NCBI RefSeq assembly: GCF_002995805.1 | Contig: NZ_PVXL01000065.1 | Span: forward strand, 30,018-94,017 | DNA: 64,000 bases | Source: Neomoorella stamsii | GTDB taxonomy: Bacteria > Bacillota > DSM-521 > Neomoorellales > Neomoorellaceae | Direction of reading: 5' to 3' | In this document: positions 16,582-25,800 of the stretch, in pieces | Layout of the letters: each line of letters opens with the position of its first letter | Position numbering within the stretch: the stretch's first letter is position 1 | Program-made: the position numbers and the translations under genes | The notes under the pieces: generated by a model | The model's database searches: none | What the model saw: only the letters and a program-made list of their open reading frames with translations | What the model was told of the DNA's origin: nothing

Positions 16582-16653
16582 CTAATGGTTATGGGTACCG
16601 CCCCCCCCCTTTAAAATAGTCTCCAGGGCACTCTTGGCACTCTTCTCCTGCAT
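16582..16653 (-). CDS. Possible 23-residue ORF running into nrdG, frame broken at a G9 run
   Basis: An ATG at 16653 opens MQEKSAKSALETILKGGGG and then a short out-of-frame tail. The frame stays open in front of the ATG up to about 16743. If the G9 run had eight bases, this frame would continue directly into the conserved N-terminus of NrdG. It could be the true start region of nrdG, or a meaningless open frame. There is an imperfect ribosome site (CTGCAG then ATG), so I give it low weight. Confidence 0.3.
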   Translation of the reverse strand: MQEKSAKSALETILKGGGGTHNH

Positions 16654-16800
16654 CTGCAGCGTGAGGAAAACCGGTCTCCCTGCCAGGCCTGGTGGACCTG
16701 CCTCGTTCCCGCCGGGCAACAACAGGCCGTCAATATTCCCTTACGGGGCTACATTGGGCAGCATCTTACCTGGCTTTTCCCGAACCACTCGACGGCCGGG
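16654..16800. other. nrdD-nrdG spacer
   Basis: This stretch separates the nrdD stop from the possible short ORF. It contains open frame but no start codon with a good ribosome site, and no terminator, so nrdD and nrdG are probably co-transcribed. Confidence 0.4.
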
Positions 16801-19800
16801 TTATTCGCCGCCGCCGGTGACAGGACGAAAGCTCCGCCGCTCCCGGAACTCCTCCTGCTTGCCTTTATTCCAGTTCTTCACCGGCCGGTAATAGCCGACG
16901 ATCCGGCTCCAGACCTCCGTTTCCCAGCCGCAGGCCGGGCATGTCCACTGCTCGCCGGAAAGATACCCGTGCTCGGGGCAGATGCTAAAGGTAGGCGTAA
17001 TGGTGAAATAGGGCAGGCGGAAATTATGCATCACCGTCTGCAGAAAACGCCGGCAGGTTGCTGTATCAGTCACCCTTTCCCCCAGGTAGGCGTGAAAGAC
17101 CGTACCTCCGGTATATTTTAGCTGCAGCTCGTCCTGGTGCTCCAGGGCGGTAAACACGTCGTCGGTGTAGCCGACCGGCAGATGGGTGGAATTGGTATAA
17201 TACGGTTCTTTTGTCCCGGAGGTGATAATATCAGGATAAAGGCGCCTGTCCAGCCGGGCCAGGCGGTAAGAAGTGCCTTCCGCCGGCGTGGCTTCCAGGT
17301 TGAAGAGCTGGCCGGTTTCTACCTGGTAGGTGGCCAGGACAGAACGCATGAAGTCCAGGATTTCTAAAGCCAGGCCCCTTCCCTCGCGGGTATTAATACC
17401 TTTCCCTATAAAATTCAGGAGGGCCTCGTGCATGCCCACAATACCGATGGTATTAAAATGGTTCTCCCAGTACCTGCCGAAACGCTCTTTAACCTGCCGC
17501 AAATAGAACCGGGAGTAAGGATAAAGCCCCTGCTCCGTAAGTTTTTCTAGTATGTTACGCTTCAAAAGCAGGCTCTCCTTCGCCAGATCCATCCTTGCCT
17601 TGAGGCCGGCGAAGAATTCTTCCTTGTTTTTGGAAAGATAACCTAGACGGGGCAAATTTATGGTCACTACCCCGATAGACCCGGTAAGGGGGTTGGCCCC
17701 AAAGAGACCGCCGCCGCGTTTTTTAAGTTCCCGGTTATCCAGACGCAGGCGACAGCAGTTGTGCGTAATATTGCCCTGCGAGTGAACAAAATAGTGATTC
17801 TTGCTCAATTCTATATCATAAAAAACCTGATCATAATCAAGCTGTTCTAGGGTTGAAACGGCTACTTCTACTACTGCAAAATCTGCATTACGAAGCCATT
17901 CTATCTTTTCGGTGGTAATACCCCATCTATCTATTGTAGAAAATCCTACAGTTTTACAACCGTAACATTGATAAAGAATGGAACCGTCTTCAGAGCGTAT
18001 ATATTTCTGTTCAACTAGGAATTCAGGTATATTATTGTGCAGCTTGTCGCGGATTACTCTGTCCCCCCTTGCACCGCGCCCTAAAACGTGTTGTATTCGA
18101 ATCACCTGAGAGTTTTGTTTTACTATATAGGTCGTACTAATCCCTACTAATTGCAGAAGTAAATTTAGTTCTTCGGCCAGCCGTTGGTCATTAATATGAA
18201 TCTCCTTTCCAACGGTATAGCCATCACCTTCAAAGAATCCTTCAATAAAAGATAAGATTATTTCTGGAGATACAGACCAAATCCATTCAGGAAGACTGCC
18301 ATATTTATGAACCTGATACTTTTCTTCTAATGTACGAGCAAAATCGCTGCTGTATATATATCCTCTTAGAGAGTTCTCATAGCGAGGGTCATGAATAAAC
18401 TTCATATCATAATTTAAAAGCCGACGAACAACAGTCTTAGTCTTTTCAATTAGGGCTTGTTGTTTTTCATTAAAATTAATCTGGATCCCTCTATGCCGTT
18501 TTTTCCAATTTTCCCGTGAGTCATATAAATAATTACCATCAGCCACAAATAATCCTATAAACCAAGCCAATTCTTTGGAGACAAATTCTGTCTCTTGATT
18601 TAGAACTTTTGAGCCATCACGCATCACTAAAAGAAAATCGCCGGCAGATATATCACAGGCTTTTTTTGTTGTAATACCATCTTTTGTATAAACGGCAACT
18701 AAATGGTTCGGAGAGACTCTCATGGTTTTACCGTCTTTGGTTGTAATATGAACAACAGCTCGATCAGTAACTTTAAGCAGTCTTTTAATTTTAACCCACT
18801 CTAATTTACCTGACCTAGGGTTTAGGGAAAGAGCCTCGACATGGTTATCTACCTCAAACCACTCATGGTCAAGCTGCTGTCCTTTGTATAGTTCAAAGAG
18901 TTCTCCGATAGTTAACTTCCGGATAATCCCATTTTCTTTAACCAAAATATCCTCTTCCGGGAAAAGACACATGCTGCGGACGTCCTCGGGCTTTAAATCG
19001 GAGTTGATAAAGTTGGCGAAGTAGGGGATGCCGTATTTGGCCGTCATGGCCATGATCTTATCTGCCACCGGGGTTTCCCAGGGAAAATCAGGCGTGATGT
19101 TGTACGTGGGTATGGGGAAGGTAAAAATGCGGCCCCTGGCATCCCCCGCCATCATCACCTCGCAAAAGGCCATATTCAGCCAGTCCATCTCTTGCTGGAA
19201 GTCGCCATAGCATTCCTCGCGCCGCTCGCCGCCGATGATGACCGGCTCGCTGGCTAAAACTTGCGGCACGACCACATCCATGGTCAGGTTGACAAAGGGC
19301 GTCTGGAAGCCCACCCTGGTGGGCACATTGAGATTAAAGATAAACTCCTGCAGGGCCTGCTTGACTTCCCGGTAGTCCAGGCCGTCGTAACGGATAAAGG
19401 GAGCGAGGTAAGTATCGAAACTGGAAAAGGCCTGGGCCCCGGCAGCTTCCCCCTGCAAGGTATAAAAGAAATTGGCTATCTGACCCAGGGCCGTCCGGAA
19501 ATGCCTGGGCGGTGCGCTTTCCACCTTTTGACCCACGCCGGCAAAGCCGCTTTCCAGTAAATCGGCCAGGTCCCAGCCACAGCAATAGGGCGCCAGCAAC
19601 CCCAGGTCGTGGATATGGATATCGCCCCTTTCATGGGCCTCGCGGATAGCTGGCGGGTAGACCTTTTCCAGCCAGTACCTGGAACTGACTGCGGCAATGA
19701 TATGGTTGTTGAGGCCCTGGAGGGAATAATTCATGTTGCTGTTCTCATTAATCCGCCAGTCCTGGCCGTCCAGGTAGCCCTGGACCATTTCCTGCACGTT

Positions 19801-20109
19801 GACCAGGAGGTGGCGGAAATCCCGCCATTCCGCATGTTGTTGCCGGTAAAGTATATAGGCCTTGGCCGTCCGGGCATGGCCGTTCTCAATCAATACTTTT
19901 TCTACCAGGTCCTGCACGTCTTCGACGGTAGGCAGCCTATCGACAAATTTTTCCGCTAGAAGGGCCGTCACCTGGTTGGCCAGCCGACTGGCCAGGCGGC
20001 GGTCCTGGCCCCCAACAGCCAGGGCCGCTTTATAAATAGCATTGATAATCCTTTCCTCGTCAAAGTCAACTACCCGGCCGTCGCGCTTGATGATTTTCCT
20101 GGGTATCAT
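16801..20109 (-). CDS. nrdD: Anaerobic (class III) ribonucleoside-triphosphate reductase with an intein
   Basis: The full product has 1102 residues; without the intein (residues 381-784) the enzyme is 698 residues, the normal NrdD length. An ATP-cone domain occupies about the first 90 residues. The catalytic domain includes HIHDLGLLAPYCCGWDL, and the C-terminus has the zinc-type CPEHG...CPACGW motif and the glycyl-radical region IVGYYRPVKNWNKGK. It reduces nucleoside triphosphates under anaerobic conditions after activation by NrdG. A cobalamin riboswitch and terminator lie in the leader, so expression should fall when B12 is plentiful; a B12-dependent class II enzyme elsewhere would explain this, but none is in the window. 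Confidence 0.96.
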   Translation of the reverse strand: MIPRKIIKRDGRVVDFDEERIINAIYKAALAVGGQDRRLASRLANQVTALLAEKFVDRLPTVEDVQDLVEKVLIENGHARTAKAYILYRQQHAEWRDFRHLLVNVQEMVQGYLDGQDWRINENSNMNYSLQGLNNHIIAAVSSRYWLEKVYPPAIREAHERGDIHIHDLGLLAPYCCGWDLADLLESGFAGVGQKVESAPPRHFRTALGQIANFFYTLQGEAAGAQAFSSFDTYLAPFIRYDGLDYREVKQALQEFIFNLNVPTRVGFQTPFVNLTMDVVVPQVLASEPVIIGGERREECYGDFQQEMDWLNMAFCEVMMAGDARGRIFTFPIPTYNITPDFPWETPVADKIMAMTAKYGIPYFANFINSDLKPEDVRSMCLFPEEDILVKENGIIRKLTIGELFELYKGQQLDHEWFEVDNHVEALSLNPRSGKLEWVKIKRLLKVTDRAVVHITTKDGKTMRVSPNHLVAVYTKDGITTKKACDISAGDFLLVMRDGSKVLNQETEFVSKELAWFIGLFVADGNYLYDSRENWKKRHRGIQINFNEKQQALIEKTKTVVRRLLNYDMKFIHDPRYENSLRGYIYSSDFARTLEEKYQVHKYGSLPEWIWSVSPEIILSFIEGFFEGDGYTVGKEIHINDQRLAEELNLLLQLVGISTTYIVKQNSQVIRIQHVLGRGARGDRVIRDKLHNNIPEFLVEQKYIRSEDGSILYQCYGCKTVGFSTIDRWGITTEKIEWLRNADFAVVEVAVSTLEQLDYDQVFYDIELSKNHYFVHSQGNITHNCCRLRLDNRELKKRGGGLFGANPLTGSIGVVTINLPRLGYLSKNKEEFFAGLKARMDLAKESLLLKRNILEKLTEQGLYPYSRFYLRQVKERFGRYWENHFNTIGIVGMHEALLNFIGKGINTREGRGLALEILDFMRSVLATYQVETGQLFNLEATPAEGTSYRLARLDRRLYPDIITSGTKEPYYTNSTHLPVGYTDDVFTALEHQDELQLKYTGGTVFHAYLGERVTDTATCRRFLQTVMHNFRLPYFTITPTFSICPEHGYLSGEQWTCPACGWETEVWSRIVGYYRPVKNWNKGKQEEFRERRSFRPVTGGGE
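17758..18969 (-). mobile_element. LAGLIDADG-type intein inside NrdD (404 residues)
   Basis: The intein starts at Cys381 (CLFPEEDILVKENG) and ends at Asn784 in the His-Asn pair of SQGNITHN, with Cys as the first residue of the C-extein. Excision joins DVRSM to CCRLRLDNREL, the usual NrdD sequence. A block B-type segment, RVSPNHLVAVYTKDG, is present. Two endonuclease motifs, LAWFIGLFVADGNY and FIEGFFEGDGYT, keep their acidic residues, so the homing endonuclease may be active. The intein DNA is clearly more AT-rich than the flanking exteins, which fits recent arrival. Confidence 0.95.
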
Positions 20110-20142
20110 GATAAAATTTAAATCTCCTTTCGCCTGCCTTAA

Positions 20143-20178
20143 TTAAAAACCCCAACCACGCCTGCGTAGCTGGGGTAA
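20143..20178 (-). terminator. Terminator between cobalamin riboswitch and nrdD
   Basis: On the minus strand ACCCCA pairs with TGGGGT around an inner CTACGC/GCGTGG stem and is followed by TTTTTAATTAA. It fits a riboswitch expression platform. Confidence 0.8.
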
Positions 20179-20214
20179 ATTCTTCCTTACCTCACCTTCA
20201 CCATGGCCGTGGTT

Positions 20215-20462
20215 TAACGGTGAAATCCCACGGGCAGGTCTCCTGGCTCGGGTTCAACGCTCCCTGCTGCCTTCCCAGTCCAGCACTCAGCTCCTTTAGC
20301 TGCACTACTCCGGGTACTTCTTAATACTATAAGAAATTAACCCGTAGCGGTAAATATCTTGCTGAGTGCTGGACCAGTGGCTCCTTTAGCAGGTACTCCC
20401 CCTCACAGTGGCGGCACCGCGCCGGACTTGCACCGGCTTCCCTGGCACCCGCGAGAATCGTT
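20215..20462 (-). promoter_or_regulatory. Cobalamin riboswitch
   Basis: On the minus strand the leader has the family landmarks in order: AGCCGGTGCAAGTCCGGCGC, then GGTGCCGCCACTGTGAGGGG, a GCCACTG element, CTGGGAAGG, and the B12 box GCCAGGAGACCTGCC. A side arm is longer than usual: CCAGCACTCAG and CTGAGTGCTGG form an 11-base-pair stem around about 90 bases. It controls nrdD (and probably nrdG) through the terminator at 20178. Confidence 0.93.
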
Positions 20463-20566
20463 TTCTGGTAATGTTCGACAAAGAAGAGGCAAATTCCTGC
20501 CGTTATAACTATCCCCCTGGTCAATAACGGTTTTTATTCACCAGGGGCTATTTTTTCCTGTTGGAA
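20463..20566. other. Spacer between the riboswitch and the MerR gene
   Basis: It holds an inverted repeat, CCCCTGGT / ACCAGGGG (near 20515-20546), followed on the plus strand by CTATTTTTTCC. It could end transcription of the leftward MerR gene only weakly, since the U-rich side faces the plus strand. No gene. Confidence 0.4.
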
Positions 20567-20950
20567 TTACTTTATTTCCTGGCTTCTATGGGGGCATGTA
20601 TTACAAAGGGAGGGATCGTCAAAGGAGATCTGGCAGTAAGTCCCTTCCTCCTTCCAGCATGGCTTGGCGCACCCTATACGTTCAGTCTTACGGGAGCAGG
20701 CCGGGCAGTCCTCGTATAACCAACAAGGATAGAAGGCCAGGTAGTGTTTGATGGAGTTTAAATTAAAGCCTTTATCGATGAGCTTTTGAATGAAGCGCAG
20801 CCGTTTCAAGTCATTATTTGAGTAAAGGCGCCGCCCGTTCTTGCGTGCGGGCTGGATGAGTTTATGTCTTTCCCAGACCCGCAGGGTGCCCGGCTGTATG
20901 CCCAGTAAATCGGCGACCACGCTGATAGTATATAACATTTGTTCCGGCAT
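20567..20950 (-). CDS. MerR-family regulator with Cys-rich tail (copy A)
   Basis: This 127-residue protein has an N-terminal MerR winged helix (YTISVVADLLGIQPGTLRVW, then RKNGRRLYSNNDLKRLRFIQ) and a C-terminal tail with eight cysteines, including YLAFYPCW, CPAC, AKPCW, YCQ and CNTCPH. The tail could hold an iron-sulfur cluster or a metal. It resembles the divergent protein at 21172, with the shared YLAFYPCW and PCW elements. The usual dimerisation coiled coil of MerR proteins is shortened. Target genes are unknown; nrdD on one side and the Hdr-like operon on the other are candidates. Confidence 0.82.
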   Translation of the reverse strand: MPEQMLYTISVVADLLGIQPGTLRVWERHKLIQPARKNGRRLYSNNDLKRLRFIQKLIDKGFNLNSIKHYLAFYPCWLYEDCPACSRKTERIGCAKPCWKEEGTYCQISFDDPSLCNTCPHRSQEIK

Positions 20951-21104
20951 GGGAAGCCGCCTCGCTTAACAATCAGGTTATAAATTATTTACAGCTTTAT
21001 TTTACGTTAACTTATCATCCCAGATCAAGTGTCGCTTTTCTCCTTTTGGAAACATATTTTCGCTATATCTAAATAACTTTCTTGTAATATTTTTTATAAG
21101 TTTA

Positions 21105-21133
21105 TTGACACAGTTATGTTCAAGAAATATGAT
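21105..21133 (+). promoter_or_regulatory. Promoter of the rightward MerR/Hdr operon
   Basis: TTGACA (21105-21110), a 17-base spacer and TATGAT (21128-21133) make a near-consensus sigma-A promoter, about 35 bases before the MerR start. Confidence 0.75.
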
Positions 21134-21171
21134 ATAAGTAAGATCAATAGTAAGCGGGGCGAAGAAGGCCG

Positions 21172-21492
21172 GTGTATCCCATCGGTATGGTTATCCAGGT
21201 TTTAGATATTTCTCCCCACCGCCTGCGTCGCTGGGAACGAAAGGGACTGGTCGTTCCCACGAGGAAAAACGGCCGGCGCTGCTATTCGGAACTGGACTTA
21301 CAGCGGTTAATGTTTATTAAACGTCTCCTTGATGGCAAACACTGCCAGCTTGCAAATCTCCCCAATTACCTCGCCTTTTACCCCTGCTGGCAGGACGGCA
21401 AATGTATAAGCACCCCTTTAGAAGAGCCAAAGGAAGGGGCGCGTCCTTGCTGGCAAAAGAAAAACTGGTATTGCCCGGGACAGGTCCCATAA
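21172..21492 (+). CDS. MerR-family regulator with Cys-rich tail (copy B)
   Basis: This is a 106-residue paralogue of the divergent regulator at 20567. The helix-turn-helix part is IGMVIQVLDISPHRLRRWER with RKNGRRCYSELDLQRLMFIK. The tail keeps YLAFYPCW, then C, PCW and YC, but lacks the last CNTC block of copy A. It starts with GTG at 21172; the ribosome site is poor. It lies in front of the Hdr-type operon on the same strand and is probably its local regulator. Binding of an Fe-S cluster or redox sensing is a guess from the cysteine pattern. Confidence 0.8.
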   Translation: MYPIGMVIQVLDISPHRLRRWERKGLVVPTRKNGRRCYSELDLQRLMFIKRLLDGKHCQLANLPNYLAFYPCWQDGKCISTPLEEPKEGARPCWQKKNWYCPGQVP

Positions 21493-21577
21493 CATAAGGC
21501 TGGCTCCCAGCTCCACTGGAAATGATAGCCGTGGTTAAAAGGCAAGGGAATCTCAATTTTATACAGGAGTGTTGTTT

Positions 21578-22816
21578 ATGGCCATTTTACTGGCTAAAGA
21601 AGCGCCTACCCTTACACCCCATCATCTAAATTTACAAGCAAAAATCTCCCGGGCCATGGGCGGAGCCAGCCTGCAGGCCTGCCTGGCCTGCGGCGTGTGC
21701 ACCGGCGGCTGCCCTGCCGGCGACATCGGCGCACCAGTAGACCCCCGTAAAATGGTGCGCCTGCTCCTGTTGGGGATGGAAGACCGGCTCCTGGCGTCAG
21801 ATATGATCTGGCTCTGCACCATGTGCGGCCGCTGTACAGTGTACTGCCCGGTGGGCGTGAATATGGGCGACCTGGTCCGGGCCATGCGGTCGGAACTGGC
21901 GGCAAAAGGCCGCGTCCCTGTAAACCTGCAGAAAGTGGTAGACCTGGCTCTAGAGTCCGGCAATAATATGGGAATCAGCCAGGAGGATTACCTCGACACC
22001 CTGGACTGGATGCAAGAAGAGCTCCAGGCGGAGTTCGGCAATGAGGCGGAAATACCCGTTGATAAGAAGGACGCCAGGATATTGTACGTTATCAACCCGC
22101 GGGAAGCGAAGTTCTTCCCCCTCTCCATTCTAGCGGCGGCCAAAGTGTTCCATGCCGCCGGCGAAAGCTGGACCCTTTCCAGCCGCTACTGGGACGCGAC
22201 CAACTACGCCCTTTTCTCCGGGGACGACAAAGCCGGCGCTATCCTGGTGCAGCGCCTGGCCGATGAGGTGGAGCGCCTGGGCTGCCAGGAGTTGATCATG
22301 ACCGAGTGCGGCCATGCCTTCCGCGCCATTCGCTGGGGGCCGGAGCAGTGGCTGGGGTACAAACTCCCCTTCAGCGTGCGCAGTATCGTCCAGCTCATGG
22401 CCGAATACCTACAAGACGGCCGCATCCGCCTTGACCCCTCCCGCAACAGCGAACCGGTAACCTATCACGATCCCTGCAATCTAGGCCGCAAGGAGGGCAT
22501 TTTTGAAGAACCGCGGCAGATACTCCGGGCGGCGGTAGCAGATTTCCGGGAGATGACACCCAACCGTGAGAATAACTACTGCTGCGGTGGCGGTGGCGGC
22601 ATGCTCTCTTTGAGCGAGTTTGGCCAGGAACGGATGGCTAAAGGAAAGGTGAAAATAGAACAGATCCAGCGCACGGGAGCAAAGATTATCGCCACTCCCT
22701 GCCATAACTGCGTTGACCAATTGAACGATTTGTGCCGTCATTATCACCTCGATGTTAAGGCGAAAAACATAGTCGAGCTGGTAGCCGACGCTCTCGTAAT
22801 TAATGGCAAGGAGTGA
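21578..22816 (+). CDS. HdrC-HdrB-like (DsrK/HdrD type) iron-sulfur protein
   Basis: This 412-residue protein begins with an HdrC-like ferredoxin region: CLACGVCTGGCP near residue 38 and CTMCGRCTVYCPVG near residue 83, two [4Fe-4S] sites. It ends with a single CCG domain: YHDPCNLGRKEG, NNYCCGGGGGMLSL and ATPCHNCVDQL. This is the DsrK/HmeD/HdrD layout and suggests thiol-disulfide chemistry at a non-cubane cluster. The ATG at 21578 has an AGGAGTG site. It is followed directly by the giant HdrA-like gene, with which it probably forms a complex. The real electron acceptor is unknown. Confidence 0.85.
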   Translation: MAILLAKEAPTLTPHHLNLQAKISRAMGGASLQACLACGVCTGGCPAGDIGAPVDPRKMVRLLLLGMEDRLLASDMIWLCTMCGRCTVYCPVGVNMGDLVRAMRSELAAKGRVPVNLQKVVDLALESGNNMGISQEDYLDTLDWMQEELQAEFGNEAEIPVDKKDARILYVINPREAKFFPLSILAAAKVFHAAGESWTLSSRYWDATNYALFSGDDKAGAILVQRLADEVERLGCQELIMTECGHAFRAIRWGPEQWLGYKLPFSVRSIVQLMAEYLQDGRIRLDPSRNSEPVTYHDPCNLGRKEGIFEEPRQILRAAVADFREMTPNRENNYCCGGGGGMLSLSEFGQERMAKGKVKIEQIQRTGAKIIATPCHNCVDQLNDLCRHYHLDVKAKNIVELVADALVINGKE

Positions 22817-22823
22817 GGTATTG

Positions 22824-25800
22824 ATGGATAAAAATGGTTCGTTGCCGGTAGCCGTACTGGGAGCAGGCATCGCCGGGGTCCAGGCGGCTCTAGACCTGGC
22901 CTGCCTCGGCCACCAGGTAATCCTGGTAGAACGCGCTGCCCGGCCGGGCGGTAAGCTGGCTATTTTATCCAAGACCTTTCCCACCAACGACTGCAGCGCC
23001 TGCGCTTTGACGCCCTGGCATGGTTTCTTCTGTATACGCTCCCCGCACTTTATCAGGCTGGCTGGGGAAGATAAAATCGTACTCTTGACCGGTGCTGAAG
23101 TTAAAAACTTAACCGGGAAAGCAGGCCATTTTTGTCTCCATCTTAACCGGCAGGGCCGGGAAGAAACCATCAATGTGGCTGCCATCATCCTTTGTCCCGG
23201 TTATGAGGAATATTTACCTCCCAGTTTAAACGCCCGTTACGGTTATGGCCGTTATAGCGGTGTCTTGACGGGCCTGGAGCTGGAGCAACAGTTGGCTAAC
23301 AGTGGGTACCCGCACCGTCCTCCGGGCAAAGAGCCGGTGCAACGGGTGGCTTTCATCCAGTGTGCCGGCTCCCGCGATCCCGCCACCGGAGTGGCTTACT
23401 GCTCGGCCGTCTGCTGTATGTATGCCCTGAAGGAGGCCCTGATGCTTTATGAGACCGCTGCTGCTTTGAAACTCCCTTTACCGCAAATAACCCTATTTTA
23501 CATGGACCTGCGTACCTACAGCAAAACTTACCAGGAATATCTGGAGAAGGCCCGGCGGGAATACGGATTAAGGCTTGTTCGTTCCCGCATTCACAGCATT
23601 ATCCAGTCTCCAGGAGATCCCCGGCTGGTCATTCGCTATGCCCAGGAAAACGGCCAGATCAACGTCGAAGAATTTGACCTGGCAGTACTGGCTACCGGCT
23701 TGCGACCGCCGGATGGCGCCCGGGAACTGGCTGCCAGGCTGGATATTAAGGTCGATACCTATGGTTTCTGCCAGTCCCCTGCCCTTTCTCCCTTGGCCAC
23801 CACCCGGGAAGGAGTATTTGTCGCCGGCGCCTTTAGCGGCCCCTGTGACGTAATCGACGCCGTCACCCAGGGCTCGGCCGCTGCCGCTGCCTGCGCTTCC
23901 TGGCTAAAAGAAGCAGGTTTATTTTATTGGAGTTCCCTGCCCCCTAAAATACAATTGGTTTCACTTCCTGGCGGCAATAGTATCCCGCCGCGGACCGGCG
24001 TCTTTGTCTGCGGGTGTGACCAGCTGTCTGCCGGCCTGGATTTAAAGGAGCTGGAAGAATATAGCCGCTCCTTGCCTGGGGTTGCCTGGGTGGAAAGATT
24101 ATCCCTTTGCGCCGGGGGGGCGGGCGAACAATTACGCCAGGCCATAAAGGAACATAGTTTAAACCGGATTGTAGTAGCTGCCTGCAGTGTGCGTGCCCTG
24201 GAACCCCTGGTAAACACTTATTTGCGGCAGGCTGGCCTGCCGGGCAATGTAGCAAAGGTGGTTAATGTCCTGGATCATGCGGTCCGGATTTACAGTGGCC
24301 GGAAAGATCGCGCTACCAGAAAAGCCAGGGACCTGGTGCGGATGGGAGCGGCCAGGGCATTGACTGCTCCTGCCGGCATGGTGGAGGAATGGTCAATAAC
24401 ACCCGCCGCCCTGGTAATCGGTGGTGGGGTGGCCGGCATGGTTGCCGCCCTTACCCTGGCCGATCTCGATTTCGAAGTCCACCTGGTAGAAAAGGAGGGA
24501 CGACTGGGTGGTAATGCCCTTCGCCTGCAGTACACCTTACAAGGCGCCGACGTTGAGGCATATCTGGCCAGGCTAAGCCAGCGTCTCAGCAAACACCCCC
24601 GCATCCATATCCACCTGAACGCTCAAGCTAGGACCATAACCGGCCAGCTGGGAAGTTTTGCTACAGAGATAGAAGGTACAGGCGGGCGAAAGGAAAACAT
24701 CCGGCACGGCGTAATTATTATTGCCACCGGTGCTGCAGAAAAGAAGCCGCGGCAGTACTTGTATGGCCAGCACCCGGCAGCAATTACCGGCCTGGAGTTA
24801 GAAGACCTGCTTAAAACCCGGAGCCGGCGACTGGACAGCCTGCAAAAGGTTGTCTTTATTCAATGCGTAGATTCCCGCGATGACTCCCATCCTTACTGCA
24901 GCCGGATCTGCTGTAGTGAAACTTTAAAAAATGCCCTTGAACTCAAGAAAATTAACCCAGAAGTTGATGTATACGTGCTCAACCGGGATATTATGACCTA
25001 CGGCCTGCAGGAGCAGTGGTACGAGACCGCCCGCTCTCAGGGCATCCTGTTCCTGCGTTATAACCTGGAAGCGCCGCCGGAAGTAACGGTGCCCGCAAAG
25101 AAAGCAGGACCAGAGGGCAAAGTACAAGTCCGGGTTTACGATCCCATCCTGGGCGAAGAAATTGTCATTGATGCCGATCTCCTGGTGCTGGCGACCGGGA
25201 TGGAGCCACGGGCGGAGAATTGGTGCCTGGCGTCTTTATGCCACATCCCCCTGGACGAGAATGGTTTCTTTGCTACCAGCCATCCCAAATTAAAAACTGT
25301 TGAGACGCCGGTGCCAGGCATCTTCACCTGCGGGCTGGCAGAAGGGCCTAAGAATCTCGAGGAAGCCATAGCTTCAGCTCAGGCCGCGGCCGCGAAGGCG
25401 GCCGCCCTCCTGGTGCAAGAGCGCCAAACCATTCCCGAACGGGTAGCCCGGGTAGAAGGCGCCTGCGCGGCCTGTCTTACCTGTGTGCGTGTTTGTCCCC
25501 ATGGTGCCCCTGTAATTAAGGAACACCGTTCATATATCGATCCCCTGCTCTGCCAGGGATGCGGCGCCTGCGTGGCGGCATGCCCGGCGCAAGCCATTAC
25601 CCTTACAGGTTACAGTCATACTGAAATGGAAGCTGAACTCAAGGCCCTGCCAGATGAGCCAGGAAAAGTGTTGCCTACCGTTATCTTCACCTGCAGCTAC
25701 TGCGCTTATGCCAACTTTGAAAATGCTGCTGGCCTGGACTGCCAGAATGACGTTTTTGTATTGCAGGTACCGTGTTTAAGCCGGATTGGCACCCTGGAGG

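Noticed and set aside
20515..20546. Inverted repeat CCCCTGGT/ACCAGGGG as terminator of the leftward MerR gene
   Set aside because: The T run is on the wrong side for that gene, so I leave it as an unassigned hairpin.
22481..23188. 235-codon minus-strand frame
   Set aside because: Shadow of the HdrCB-fusion and giant HdrA genes, whose cysteine and FAD motifs are clear on the plus strand.
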